A DNA stretch of 64,000 nt from Argopecten irradians (lineage: Eukaryota > Mollusca > Bivalvia > Pectinida > Pectinidae). Of this stretch, positions 1 through 15,300 are shown in pieces. The notes under the pieces were generated by a model, which was given only the letters and a program-made list of their open reading frames with translations, made no database searches and was not told where the DNA came from. Numbering within the stretch: the first letter of the stretch is position 1; each line of letters starts with the position of its first letter. The position numbers and the translations under genes are program-made. Where the stretch lies: the NCBI RefSeq assembly GCF_041381155.1, contig NC_091144.1:17741544-17805543 (forward strand). The letters are read 5' to 3'.

Positions 1-2400
1 GTGTCAGACATTCTACCACTAGTCCTCCACCTCTGGGCTGCTGTGTCAGACATTCTACCACTAGTCCTCCACCTCTGGGCTGCTGTGTCAGACATTCTAC
101 CACTAGTCCTCCACCTCTGGGCTGCTGTATCAGACATTCTACCACTAGTCCTCCACCTCTGGGCTGCTGTGTCAGACATTCTACCACTAGTCCTCCACCT
201 CTGGGCTGCTGTGTCAGACATTCTACCACTAGTCCTCCACCTCTGGGCTGCTGTATCAGACATTCTACCACTAGTCCTCTACCTCTGGGCTGCTGTCTCA
301 GACATTCTACCACTAGTCCTCCACCTCTTGGCTGCTGTGTCAGACATTCTACCACTAGTCCTCCACCTCTTGGCTGCTGTGTCAGACATTCTACCACTAG
401 TCCTCCACCTCTGGGCTGCTGTGTTCAGAACATTCTACCACTAGTCTGCTGTATCAGCACTAGTTCCTCCACTCTTGGTCTGCTGTATCAGACATTCTAC
501 CACTAGTCCTCCACCTCTAGGCTGCTGTGTCAGACATATCCTACCACTAGTCCTCTAACTCTTGAACTGCTGTAGTCAGACATTCTACCACTAGTCCTCC
601 ACCTCTGGGCTGCTGTATCAGACATTCTACCACTAGTCCTCCACCTCTAGGCTGCTGTGTCAGACATTCTACCACTAGTCTCTCCTCTCTGGGCTGCTGT
701 GGTCAGACGTTCTCTACCACTAGTCCTCCACCTCTTGGCTGCTGTGTCAGACAATTCTACCACTAGTCCTCCACCTCTGGGCTGCTGTGTCAGACATTCT
801 ACCACTAGTCCTCCTACCTCTTGGCTGCTGTGTCAGACATTTCTACCACTAGTCCTCCACCTCTGGGCTGCTGTGTCAGACATTCTACCACTAGACCTCC
901 ACCTCCTTGTCTGCTGTGTCAGACATTCTACCACTAGTCCTCCACCTCTGGGCTGCTGTGTCAGACATTCTACCACTAGTCCTCCACCTCTGGGCTGCTG
1001 TGTCAGACATTCTACCACTAGTCCTCTACCTCTGGGCAACTGTCTGTGTCAGACATTCTACCACTAGTCCTCCACCTCTAGGCTGCTGTGTCAGACATTC
1101 TACCACTAGTCCTCCACCTCTGGGCTGCTGTGTCAGACATTCTACCACTAGTCCTCCACCTCTGGGCTGCTGTGTCAGACATTCTACCACTAGTCCTCTA
1201 CCTCTGGGCTGCTGTATCAGACATTCTACCACTAGTCCTCTACCTCTGGGCTGCTGTATCAGACATTCTACCACTAGTCCTCTACCTCTGGGCTGCTGTG
1301 TCAGACATTCTACCACTAGTCCTCTACCTCTGGGCTGCTGTATCAGACATTCTACCACTAGTCCTCCACCCCTGGGCTGTTGTATCAGACATTCTACCAC
1401 TAGTCCTCTCCACCTCTGGGCTGCTGTGTCAGACATTCTACCACTAGTCCTCCACCTCTAGGCTGCTGTGTCAGACATTCCTACCACTAGTCCTCCACCT
1501 CTGGGCTGCTGTGTCAGACATTCTACCACTAGTCCTCCACCTCTTGGCTGCTGTGTCAGACATTCTACCACTAGTCCTCCACCTCTGGGCTGCTGTGTCA
1601 GACATTCTACCACTAGTCCTCCACCTCTGGGCTGCTGTGTCAGACATTCTACCACTAGTCCTCCACCTCTGGGCTGCTGTGTCAGACATTCTACCACTAG
1701 TCCTCCACCTCTGGGCTGCTGTGTCAGACATTCTACCACTAGTCCTCCACCTCTAGGCTGCTGTGTCAGACATTCTACCACTAGTCCTCCACCTCTGGGC
1801 TGCTTGTATCAGATTCTATTCTACCACTAGTCCTCTACACTCTCAAAGCGGGCTGCTGTATCAGACATTCTACCACTAGTCCTACTACCTCTGGGCTGCT
1901 GTGTCAGACATTCTACCACTAGTCCTCTAACTCTGGGCTGCTGTATCAGACATTCTACCACTAGACCTCCACCTCTAGGCTGCTGTGTCAGACATTCTAC
2001 CACTAGTCCTCCACCTCTAGGCTGCTGTGTCAGACATTCTACCACTAGTCCTCCACCTCTAGGCTGCTGTGTCAGACATTCTACCACTAGTCCTCCATCT
2101 CTGGGCTGCTGTATCAGACATTCTACCACTAGTCCTCCACCTCTGGGCTGCTGTGTCAGACATTCTACCACTAGTCCTCCACCTCTGGGCTGCTGTATCA
2201 GACATTCTACCACTAGTCCTCCACCTCTGGGCTGCTGTATCAGACATTCTACCACTAGTCCTCTACCTCTGGGCTGCTGTATCAGACATTCTACCACTAG
2301 TCCTCTACCTCTGGGCTGCTGTATCAGACATTCTACCACTAGTCCTCCACCTCTGGGCTGCTGTATCAGACATTCTACCACTAGTCCTTAGACAGTTGTT
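1..2400. repeat. 42-bp minisatellite array, about 57 units, truncated by the window edge
   Basis: A tandem repeat with a 42-bp period fills the first 2.4 kb; one unit begins GTGTCAGACATTCTACCACT and ends CTCTGGGCTGCT. Units differ by a few substitutions (GTGTCA/GTATCA, CTCCAC/CTCTAC, TGGG/TTGG/TAGG) and occasional 1-5 nt indels, mostly between 420 and 850 and near 1800-1850. Because 42 is divisible by three and the unit has no stop in several frames, long repetitive open frames (14-residue periods such as MSDILPLVLHLWAA) appear on both strands. They look like by-products, since no unique coding sequence is attached. The array decays into unique AT-rich DNA at about 2395-2420. Confidence 0.97.
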
Positions 2401-2419
2401 AGACATTCTACTACTACCA

Positions 2420-5400
2420 AGTCCCATTTCCTTTTACACTGATATTACTTATGATATCGATGGATACTGCTCACTGAGCCAAGTTCAAGATAAATCATTA
2501 ACAGAACACTTCTGATTGATTCATATGTTTATTGTACAATGTTTAAGTTTCCTTTTCTGCTAAAAAAATAAAACATTACATCAAGAGATTTTACAGTCTT
2601 AAATCATAGATTAAAATATGATGGCAGCTCAACAGCACAATTTTTGAGTGATTCTAGACTTTCTATATCCCCCGCACCTCCTGCCTAGAGTGATAGAAAG
2701 AAGGGAAGTTAGAATCAAAAAGACACACATACATGTACACTTGCTCACCACACTCCCTAAAGGGGAGGCAGGAGGTGGAGGGATATCCTACAAAATCACG
2801 GTCCAAATGGCAAATCCCCAAGTAAAGGTCTTAACTTTAAAGTTTTGATACCGCAGGGGTAGACTTTTATAAGACAGACAATATTATTTACTTTATACTG
2901 ATAAGTCAGATGACAAATAAAAATAAAAAGGTTTAGATTTAAATCATTTCAAATATAACGATTGCTTACTGTGGAAAAATGAGTTTGTCTATTGAAATGT
3001 TATAAAAGTTCCAAATATACATGTAGTTTCAAAATTTTTGTCAATAGATTTCATTGTGGAAAAAGTAAATGTTAATTAATCTTGAAATAAACTTCTTTTG
3101 TTATATTGGGCAAAAGTTAATACACATATAACCAAATTCAAACAGAAAATTACCAAACCTACAAGCAACCTAATGCATGTTTGAAATAAGTCATCCAACT
3201 TTTAGCTTTTATGTTTTTACTGCAACATGCTTTACAACTCCCAAATTCTACTGAAGGTAGCTTCAAAATATGCAAGAAGTTAAAAAGAAAGCTAGGCTTT
3301 TACAGATATGTCAGCACAGAATAATAAACATGTAATATATCGGTATATGTCAATAAAGCAGGTATATATTGCCAATGAATTACATGATACTGGCTATGAT
3401 TTTATCTACTACATTGTACTAGCTATTATTTGATGTGCTTTACACTAAATACATGAAGCTAATTAGATGATTTTCATGTTTGACAGTTTGTTTGATAATA
3501 TTGTGGTACAGAAGTGTATATGAACATCTAAACTGATATTTAATTCTAATACTGGCACCAATACAAAAACATACAACTTACAAAAGTAACTTTTACCATC
3601 AAACATACACCTTTTTTTTCAAATGTCAATACGACATGGTTTGAAGTTTCATGGTCATTTTTTTATCAGAGCATTCTTTAAATTGTATATGTACTATGCA
3701 TTTACAACCTCCCTTCCTTATAGTAATCATGATCATTTGACAATTTAAAGCTCACACTCGTATATATAGAATCTTCTACATGTATAGTACATGTACATAT
3801 CATTACACACTTACAGAATGCATACTTTCTCAATTCAACACAAATATTTTACATCCAATATTGAAATTTTCGTCGTTATCCTAAAACAGGTCTATCATTT
3901 CACAATAGTTACACATCCTAGTCTTGTAACAACTTAAACAGTGTCAAATGTTTTCTCAATTACTGGTAACAATTTCACATATAGTGGCTCTAACATGACT
4001 GATTATATGGCATTTATTAAACTTGTTCAATAACATTATAGATCATAAAGTTCTTGTGACATTACAAAATTATTACTTCACATTGGAAGGATACAACAGA
4101 ACAAGTTACTTGTGGGATATATCCTCTAACTAGACTGCCATTCAAAATTGAACTTAACAGTAGTTTAAAAAATATTGTGGCTACAATAAAATGACAATCC
4201 ATTCTCCATAGTAATCTTTTGTAATAAAAGTCAACACTTTATATGCATACATTTATTGTCTCCTGTTCATTTATAATCAAACTTACAAGAAAATCTTCAC
4301 GTAGATAAAACAGAAGATAGGTACCATATATCTACAACATCCTAAATTTAATCTTCTGCATGCAAATCTCCAAAACATCAATCTAAATCCCAAATCAAAG
4401 TTTGAAATCTAAAGGCAAACAATGAAACCCTGGTTTAATTCCATGTACTGTATTAGATAGAACTGGTTCAATAAAGCAAGGGTTGACTAGGTAGACAACA
4501 AAGATAAAAAAAAAAGATGTTTTTGTTGGAACTAATTCACGTACAATGTGATACCTGATAAAAGTTTGTGCGGGACTATTGTTTCTGTTGGTGATGGAAT
4601 GAAATCAAACGATGATATCCCGCTATAATGTCATTTCAGCGGGAAAATTACAAAGAGTTATGTTCTATCACCACTGGAGATACCAATCCTGCACAAATGC
4701 AGTCAGTTATAATGTGGTACATGAATAAGTCCCATTAAAACTGCTCACTACAAGTGTTTTCTTTGCACATACGAAGAAACATACAGACTTATATACATAC
4801 ATACAAGCAATTTATTTACCTACTTAAACATACAGTATTTACATATATACATAGTGAAATATGATCAGGATCATAAAAATAAGTGAGCGTAATGCCCATA
4901 GTAAGTCAAAATAATTGGAAAAAGACTGACAGTAAAGCTATTCACAGCATTCAAATAAATAAAACAGTTAAATAAAACAGAATTTTTAAATTCCTTTATC
5001 ACAATATTGAAATGTTTGAAATGTCTGTTCTCAGGGAATTACCATGGGTCTGAGAGATTCCTATTTAGTCTATTACCGCTAACAAATATAGCTTATAGAG
5101 ATTCCATGGAAATCTATATATTATTGTCAATGACAAAAGGCAAAATAAAAGAAGAAAAAAAAACAGAAAAATAGAAATATTTGTAAGACATAAATGTATA
5201 TGCCTCCATATGAAACTAGCTCCGGCAAATTTCAAGAAACTTACATTTGAATTTGAACAAATTTGCAACAGGTTGTCATACATTTTTGCTATTTAGTGTT
5301 TGCATGTTACCAAGTTATCTGCCCCAGAGGATAGGCAGTGATTGTGTGAAAAAAAATCACTGAAAACACAAAAACATGACATAACACTTGATATCTACCC

Positions 5401-6387
5401 ACATGAGAAAATAACTCGCCTATTTGTCAATACAGAAAAATGAAGGTAATAGGACATAGACAACACTCTATCACGCCTCCTCTTTTTATAGCAGGGTCCT
5501 GCATGAAAATATTCTGTGGTTTTTTTCCCCTTCATTTTTGGTTCAGATCTATATACCAGATAAGAAACACTGCAATAATACTTTAAGGTTGTGGATTTTC
5601 ATTTAAAGGAATGGATTTTACTGTATTGATGGTATATGAAATTATGTTTTTGTGTAAATATTGTAGTTGAAAATATAGACATGGTATATAACATGATACA
5701 GTGCAGATACAGCTATGAAAAAAAAAATACAAAGTACATGTTTTATTTCTATGATTTATAATATACATGAAATCAAAAATGAGTGTCTAGTTTTGCATGC
5801 TCAGTTGCTACAAAACCACTGACACTTACAAGCATAGCTATAGCTGATAGATATTCTGTTTTATACATACTGATAGTCTTACCACTATATAACAGAAAAC
5901 CTCCCACAGTTATAAGCAATATCTAACATCAAAATATTCCAGTCATTATCAATATCCCTTGTCTAAAATGCTGTGCTATAATTAATAATAGCAGATTTAT
6001 CTACACATAAAGAGAGAAATGGTAAAAGTTTGTAAATAAAAGTTATATCCAAGGCAGCAGTGATGAAGGACAATCTACAGACTGATTTAACACAATCCTC
6101 TGATCATTAGAAACCGGTCAACACATTAGATTTGAAAAAGAGTCCAGCTAATGAAATAAAAAGCAGGTAAGAAATCCTGGTCAGATTTACTGCTCTTATC
6201 CTATATGTAATATACATCAGTTCTTTATATCACACAGCTGATCTAACAGTCTTTGTTCTTGCAGACATCATCAACAGGAGCCGTAAGTTTATCTTCAGTC
6301 CTCCAAATGACGGGGAAGGAATTATCTACTGTCTCCGTGTGTAACCATGACAACACCACTCCTTAACAGACAGCTTCGTTTTATTCA
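2420..6387. other. Non-coding AT-rich stretch; right part is probably the PRC1 3' UTR
   Basis: No open frame here resembles a known protein. The right part lies just downstream of the PRC1 stop codon on the minus strand, so some of it should be 3' UTR. Minus-strand AATAAA hexamers occur, for example at 5742-5747, but I cannot say which is used. One copy of a dispersed MITE sits at 4528-4736. Confidence 0.6.
4528..4736. mobile_element. MITE, family GGGACTAATT, copy 1 of 3
   Basis: A palindromic element of about 210 bp. Its ends read GGAACTAATTCACGTAC and GTACATGAATAAGTCCCATT, with imperfectly matching internal arms (GATACCTGATAA, TTTGTGCGGGACTATTGTTT). The same sequence recurs at 8608-8808 and 46493-46693, which shows that it is dispersed. 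It has no coding capacity. The target-site duplication is not clear. Confidence 0.8.
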
Positions 6388-9300
6388 CTAACATATTTTC
6401 TTCCCTGGACTCGGTAAAATACTACTTCGACAATATGGCCGTGAACGTATTTCTCTCTGAAATATAAAATGAAACATATCACAAATGTTAATTGTTATTA
6501 TAATGTTATATAATTAGCATAAAATCTGTACCACATTTTGATGCACATAATGATTGAACAATTTAAAATACATAAAACATTAACTACAACTGCTTTACCT
6601 ATGTAAGCCATATGATGCTATGAAGCATTTACATTAAGTATTAAATCACTAACTTTGACTGATAATTAGTATTGAAGTGAGAATGTGCAGAATGACAAGG
6701 AAAGGATAGAAATTGTAGGAACAGATCTTCATATACATATGTCTGTGATTTCTGCTGGCTGAATTTGATTTCAGAATGAAGAGAATTAGACAGACCACCA
6801 CCAGTATGTAAACACATGTAATGTTTCCTGTAAATGTTGTGTTCTCCAAGTGATGAGACAGGCTTCAGATATTAGTAAACAGCTGACAGATAATAAATGG
6901 TACAAACTTCAAACTCCTGGTAGTCCCCGGTAGACGCAGTGGATAGCTCTCCAGTGTTAACGTGCGGCTGGAAACAGCTGCTTACCGTCGTGTGACTGAA
7001 CATGGTGTCGTTAGGAATCACATGGATGTCAGGGATATTCTTTTCTGCCAGTACTTTACGGGCGATGCGATTGGATCGTCGACGAGCTGATTTTCCTGCC
7101 TTACTTGCGGCAGGCGTCTGGAATAAGTAATGAACATACAAACCATTTCCAAAATCTTACAGGATGACACTAAAGCTCTACATCAAATACAATACGAGTC
7201 AGGGGCGTAGCCAGGTTTAAAACAATGTAGATGTATGGCATATGTTATCTCCTGCCTAATACATGCACCCCCTCTCAAAGACTCCCACACCATTACCATA
7301 GGTACCTCCCAAAACATGTTATAAATAGGAATTGTCTCTGTAGAAATTTCCTTGTATGCTAAGATCAAAATCACTTCATTTGTTTTGAAAATATACTTAA
7401 TATTAAATCAGATCTTTCCATATGAAGACACTATAAGTTTTTGGTGCAAGGTTGTATACATAATGGTGGTAATTATTTGTATTCTACCTGGGCAGTATAA
7501 CTCCATATTAACTAAATCAAAGGTTACATTAGATGAGTTTTTCTATGAAAAATGTCAATAGGATTATTTAAGGTGCATGCCACTAACAAGAAAATGAATG
7601 GACATAGAACACTTCCCATGAGAACTTAACATTTGGACAGTGGAGTTTAAAAGTGCAATATCAATGCTAACGTCAAAAAACTAATATTAAGTTTATGTTT
7701 CCAAAAAAAGCAAAACCCAAGTCAATGTCATTATTCTATATATTGACTTCCATGTGACCATACATAGATATGTGGAAAATTTGGAAAACAAACAATTTCC
7801 ATACATTTGGATTTCTAACAATAGAATGTCACCACAGTAATGCTAACATCAATTAATGTTGTGAGGAGTATAAATACTCATGGGAGAGTTTTTTGAGAAT
7901 AGTATAGCTTCGGATACAAGTAAAGAGAAAATGTATAAACATAATCAGTATTGATAATTATAAAATGAACATGAAAATGATGTGGATACACGAGAGTACC
8001 AGAGTCTATGGTAGCTTCGCGCCTGTGAGTACACTACTGTCAGGCATTTGTACCAAAAATAAGACATTCTTTCACCACAAATCACATAATATAAATAACT
8101 GGATATCACACATCACTAATACCCTACGTCTACCACTGTGCTAGCTATAGGAAAAGCTATAGAAACAGAAATGATTCCTCTTCTATATACAATTTGGAAT
8201 GAATGTGATACAAAAGAGAACTCATCAGTTTGCTTGTGGTGGTTGATTGTTTACGGAACAAAAGAGAACTTGACAGTTTACTTATTTGTGGTGGTAGAAT
8301 GTTTGTAAAAGAAAAGAGAACTCACCAGTTTACTTGTAGAGGCGGGAGGTTTGCGATACGGGGAGGCGAAGACACTCGAGTGTTGTATACGACTACAGGA
8401 TGATATTCTGCTACAGGATCCAGGAGTACGGGTCGTATCATTTCCCTGAAGATGATAAAACATTTTTACCTATCAGAATGGAATATACTGCTTTAATATG
8501 CAGAATACATATATCGTTAATAACAAACAGATATGGATTTATTTGCTTTCCTTGTACATGTGCTTCCATGGGAGCTTAATAAGGCAGGCGCTTATATAAA
8601 TGTGATCAATGGGACTAATTGTTGTACCACGTGATATTTGATAACTTTTGTGCAGGACTATTGTTCTATTTGTGATAGAATGACATCAAAGACGATATCC
8701 CGCGATATTGTCATTTCCACAAGGAAATTACTAGGAGTTACATTCCACCACCAACAAGCCCCGCACAAACATTATCGGGTATCACATGGTACGTGAATAA
8801 GTCCCATTGTTGCAAATCAATTTAATTTTAACAGCCAAAATGCTTTTCATTTTTACATAAACATATTCTTCCAAGCCTACACTAGAACGTAGTCTATTTT
8901 ATATGTTGCCATCTTTGACTTTTCTATAAAATAGGCGTTCCAAGCATCCTTTAACAAAAAGCTTCTTTTGCTTCCATGTAAATGTTTAATCAATATATTT
9001 CATTTAAATTTCATTTAAGGTAATGAGAATGCACCTCAATCAAGAGTTTTTCGATTTTAATCCATGCAGCAAATTATCATTTTCAAATGATATATAGCTT
9101 AAGTGATTTTAAAAACATAATGATAAGAGCAAAATAGGAAATCATTCAATTGAAGGAAACATTGTATATGGAGATTTCAGAAAAATGGGCGTGACGTCCA
9201 CAGAAAGTTTACATCCGGGTCCCTCAAAGGGACAAACACAACAGAATACACATTCATACTTGCAAATTCCCGATTTTAAATTGTTATCAGGTTACAGACA

Positions 9301-12300
9301 TTTTAAACAAATTGTTTTATTGACTAACAATATATTTATGTAGATCAAAGGACTGTTATCATGGAGAAGTGAGTATGTCACACACTTGGTTGTTTGAGGA
9401 AGTCCGAAGGCATGCGCTTTTTGGTGTTTTGTGCCACTGACTACGTGACGTAGGGGCTGACGACTGATTTTCATTTGATATCCGCGCGCGGCAGACCATT
9501 TGATGTGATTTGCTTGCTGGTGCGATGATTAACCGTCTTACTATTTCTGAAGCCGGTGCTGTAACTTTCATGAGCTGTCGATATTTTCAACGAAAATTTA
9601 AGTAACATATCCCCGAAACCATCCCGTCTTTAAAGCAAGTTATCAACGTCGTGTGAAAATTTAATAAACGTTGTACATGTTGATTTCCATTGACTCTGTA
9701 AGAACAAGTAGTTTGTTGAAGGAAACGAGTTGTTATTATATAGTTCGCCGGGTTTCATAAGGCAGATTATCGATAGTGGTGTTTCAGTAATGTAAAGGGT
9801 CAAGACACGAAATCCTTGTCCTCTTATAAATCCTTGAATGTGTCAGAGATAATAGTGTTGAAGCCCATGCTTGCGACCGCGCGGGTGGTGCGGCGGTCGT
9901 TCACATGTACCCTCATTTGTGTTTCTTTCAAAGTGTTAGAAATCCTTATGTTGTGAAAAAATTTGATGAATGGCTAATCTTGATTTTAAATTGTGTAATG
10001 CTTTCTGTGATACTGCATGAAAAAGCTAGTCACACCAACACTATTATATTGCCAGTAACGTAATGTGAACCTCCTTGCCAGTGACCATCACTGTGCCGAT
10101 CGTTGCTATGGTGGTTCGCTGGCAGATCACTCAGGCCAGACAGACCTAAAGTTAGGAATTTTTAAGATTATAAACTACGTAAATTACCAACACATAATCC
10201 TTCATAAGTACCAGTGTTAAAGATATATGTTTCGTTCTTTACCATTTATGATCTTGTTTTAAAGAATGCTATATAAACCACTGCTTTGGGCTTGTGTTAC
10301 ACTTATATGCAGATCTCAATATGAACGCAATGTTACTAGTGTTTACGGTAAAAGTAATGGCTGCGCGATCAGGCGATATCTCGAAAAATAAAAAAGTGAA
10401 ATCGTGTTCAGTTTTTAATGCTGTAAAAGTTTTATTTTTTTTAAATTCAGTCGCTTTATTCCATGGCTAGTGTTAAGTGAAGTCGTCAAATTCGAGTGAT
10501 ATTAACTTTTTTAAATAATTCGAATACATGTTAGATAGACTACATTTAGATTTATGTAATACAGATCGTAATAATGTTTCTAGACAAATGCCGACCACGG
10601 ACACATTGCCGCACGGCTTCGAAAATCCTAAAATACTAAGAAACATTTTTGTTTTAAAAATATGATAAAAAGTAACTATAGACTGATTCATTTGTATGTC
10701 ATAAACTAAATTCCAATATTTCTGACGAAAAAGTTATCCAGAAATACGTAATTTTTGTGACTCTGAAAAAGGACAAAATTCGAGATCTCGGCAGTACTGT
10801 ACGTAATGGCTGCCGCCCGTGCGCTTGGGGCCCGGGTGATCTACGAAAGCAAACTTGGTCATAATCACACATCGTAAAGGTGTTTTACCAAGTAAGAGAC
10901 TAATGAAAACAGTAATCGCTGTCATTTAAAATTTCAGTACGATATTTAGCTGGAACTTGGAATTTAATTTGTAATTTCAAGCTCATATTTGCAATATTCT
11001 GTCAATGTTTATACATATGCCTAATTAGCCGCCGTGTTTTTTCTCGTGTCCGGTCGAAAATAGAGTATAAACATCGTAAAAATATATGAAGTACCATATG
11101 TTTTTATATCTATATATAGTAATTGTTACATATCTTTATTTATTAAGGAAATTTTATCATTAACAGAGGAATTCTGACTAATAATGTTGTTTGAGCTGGT
11201 TACAGTGATAAATTGAACCATAGAGTGTGATTGGGTTACAGAGAAAAGGCTGGCGGAATATGTTACCTTTGAAATTAGGGACATTTGAACAGATACTCCA
11301 CCATTATTGAGCTGTGACACAAGACAAAACACAACACATCATCACACGCTCAAATCTACACTTATAACTTATCATTAGGCAGTCTACATCATCAGGGCTA
11401 CTCCAGTAAAATGTTCCCTGCCCTTCAGGTAGGGTTGACTGAATGAAATACACTACTGTCCACTCCCATAAGTGAAAAAAACCACACAACTTTGAGGTTA
11501 TTTTCTAAATTTTCCTCCGATCTCACTTGCATTTTTGGCCTTGTGGAATAATTCCTCAATAAATAAGATTACATGCTATCTCCCTGACCAAAATACAACA
11601 TCAATATCATGATGGTATTAGCACCGAGGTGTGAGAGGACTTGTTTGAACATAATCAGTGTACTTATGTGACAGTGGAGTGTGGTGTTTTGTGTCTGCAG
11701 GTAAACTTTAGCACTTAGTTTTTCTCATCCCAATGGGTCAATTAAATATATATACTGCAGTTACCCAAAAACACATATATATGCAAGACAAAGCCAGTGA
11801 AGATCTGTCCTAAACAACCTTTAGCCCTTAGCCCTTAGCTGGTGATTGGATGTCGAGATAAATGCCATATCTAGTAGTAGTACCAAGCTCCAGGATACAT
11901 GACATTGAGAGATAATAAACCTATCTTGTGATGTGGGATAGGTGTTCTTCTGGAGTAGCCCTTATGGCTGTGGTTTTAGCAGTGCACTCATATCAAAAAT
12001 TAATTGATCATTTTTCAATGTACTATAAATAGAATAATGATTTAAATCAGAATAAAATTTGCATTGAAACTGCTGATTGAGATTAATCTGTGTTTATTAT
12101 TCAGAGTTGTTACTAAAGCGAGTACTGGAACCTAAACAGCATCGTCACTGACCTTTCTCATCTTGGATGGGGTTTTACTCGGTGTACCAAGGAATCGTCG
12201 TTTGGCAGGAGTATTGGGTTTACTGCCATAGAATATTTCTTCTTCCATTAATTTAGCTTTGGCTTTATTCTGAGGAAATATAACAGTTTCATAGTTTTAA

Positions 12301-15300
12301 CATTTAACTCACTCACTTCAAAGAAATTGATTAAGTAGTATTTGCAAGCAAAGACATAAACTTATTCAGACTATTGAAAATAACATAGGATGTCATGATC
12401 ACATAAAAAAACTTAATATATATGTATTTGTAAATTGTAATTGTTACTTGGTAAGTTTTCCATCTTTAGATTCATTTAGATTTAAAACTTGATTCTTTGA
12501 GTTCCTCTATAAAATAATGTGCACAGCTATTTCACCCTTATCTGTTAACAAAAGTAGCCAAATCAATGATCTACAATCTAAGAAACACATTCTCTGTTTT
12601 TTGGGACACAAATTTTGACTAATGACTGACAAGAATTTTCCTACCCTCAATTATGTCAAGCATACCCAATATTATTGAAAAAAAACGGAAACAGTACAAA
12701 TTCCCTACCCTATCTTCCTTTTCTTTTATCTTTTCCTTCTGGTATCTGGTCCAGCGACTTTCAATGTAGTCCATGAAGCGTTCACCCTCCACCAGGAACT
12801 GTTGTCCGTTGGCTTTCTCCCATTCTGCTATGTTGTCCTTTACTTCCTCCTCCACCTGTACAACAGTAAGTATACCATCAAATACATCCTCAACCTGTAC
12901 AACAGTAAGTATACCATCAAATACATCCTCAACCTGTACAACAGTAAGTATACTATCAAATACATCCTCAACCTGTACAACAGTAAGTATACCATCAAAT
13001 ACATCCTCAACCTGTACAACAGTAAGTATACCATCAAATACATCCTCAACCTGTACAACAGTAAGTATACTATCAAATACATCCTCAACCTGTACAACAG
13101 TAAGTATACCATCAAATACATCCTCAACCTGTACAACAGTAAGTATACTATCAAATACATCCTCAACCTGTACAACAGTAAGTATACTATCAAATACATC
13201 CTCAACCTGTACAACATCAAATACATCCTAAGTATACCATCAAATACATCCTCAACCTGTACAACAGTAAGTATACTATCAAATACATCCTCAACCTGTA
13301 CAACAGTAAGTATACTATCAAATACATCCTCAACCTGTACAACAGTAAGTATACCATCAAATACATCCTCAACCTGTACAACAGTAAGTATACCATCAAA
13401 TACATCCTCAACCTGTACAACAGTAAGTATACCATCAAATACATCCTCAACCTGTACAACAGTAAGTATACCATCAAATACATCCTCAACCTGTACCAGT
13501 AAGTATACCATCAAATACATCCTCAACCTGTACAACAGTAAGTATACCATCAAATACATCCTCAACCTGTACAACAGTAAGTATACCTTCAAATACATCC
13601 TCAACCTGTACAACAGTAAGTAATATCAAATACATCCTCAACCTGTACAACAGTAAGTATATACCATCAAATACATCCTCAACCTGTACAACAGTAAGTA
13701 TACCATCAAATACATCCTCAACCTGTACAACAGTAAGTATACCATCAAATACATCCTCAACCTGTACAAACAGTAAGTATACCATCAAATACATCCTCAA
13801 CCTGTACAACAGTAAGTATACCATCAAATACATCCTCAACCTGTACAACAGTAAGTTATACCATCAAATACATCCTCAACCTGTACAACAGTAAGTATAC
13901 CATCAAATACATCCTCAACCTGTACAACAGTAAGTATACCATCAAATACATCCTCAACCTGTACAACAGTAAGTATACATCAAATACATCCTCAACCTGT
14001 ACAACAGTAAGTATACCATCAAATACATCCTCAAACCTGTACAACAGTAAGTATACCATCAAATACATCCTCAACCTGTACAACAGTAAGTATAACCATC
14101 AAATACATCCTCAACCTGTACAACAGTAAGTATACTATCAAATACATCCTCAACCTGTACAACAGTAAGTATACCATCAAATACATCCTCAACCTGTACA
14201 ACAGTAAAGTATACCATCAAATACATCCTCAACCTGTACAACAGTAAGTATACTATCAAATACATCCTCAACCTGTACAACAGTAAGTATACCATCAAAT
14301 ACATCCTCAACCTGTACAACAGTAAGTATAGTTACTACCATCAAATACATCCTCAACCTGTACAACAGTAGTATCCCATCAAATACATCCTCAACCTGTA
14401 CAACAGTAAGTATACCATCAAATACATCCTCAACCTGTACAACAGTAAGTATACCATCAAATACATCCTCAACCTGTACAACAGTAAGTCAACATACATC
14501 CTTCAATCCTCTACGATGTACAACAGTAGTATACCATCAAATACATCCTCAACCTGTACAACAGTAAGTATACCATCAAAAACATCCTCAACCTGTACAA
14601 CAGTAAGTATAACCATCAAATACATCCTCAACCTGTACAACAGTAAGTATACCATCAAATACATCCTCAACCTGTACAACAGTAAGTATACAATCATCAA
14701 ATACATCCTTACCTGTACAACAGTAAGTATACCATCAAATACATCCTCAAAATACAACAGTAAGTATACCAATCAAATACATCCTCAACCTGTACAACAG
14801 TACTAGTATACTATCTGTAATACATCCTCAACCTGTACAACAGTAAGTATAGCCTACAAATACATTCCTCAACCTTGTACAACAGTAAGTATAACCATCA
14901 AATACATCCTCAACCTGTACAACAGTAAGTATACCATCAAATACATCCTCAACCTGTACAACAGTAAGTATACTATCAAATACATCCTCAACCTGTACAA
15001 CAGTAAGTATAACTATCAAATACATCCTCAACCTGTACAACAGTAAGTATACCATCAAATACATCCTCAACCTGTACAACAGTAAGTATACATCAAATAC
15101 ATCCTCAACCTGTACAACAGTAAGTATACCATCAAATACATCCTCAACCTGTACAACAGTAAGTATACCTATCAAATACATCCTCAACCTGTACAACAGT
15201 AAGTATAACCATCAAATACATCCTCAACCTGTACAACAGTAAGTATACCATCAAATACATCCTCAACCTGTACAACAGTAAGTATACTATCAAATACATC

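Noticed and set aside
1..2400. Long open reading frames with MSDILPLVLHLWAA-type repeats as a gene
   Set aside because: They exist in several frames and both strands because the 42-bp unit is stop-free; no unique coding sequence, splice context or homology.
9292..9571. Small minus-strand genes near 9.3-9.6 kb
   Set aside because: Short frames within a PRC1 intron, no domain, no splice support.
10734..10925. Minus-strand frame with [20 protein letters not shown] as a gene
   Set aside because: Odd composition but lies in a GC-rich cluster of a probable repeat; no homologue recognised.
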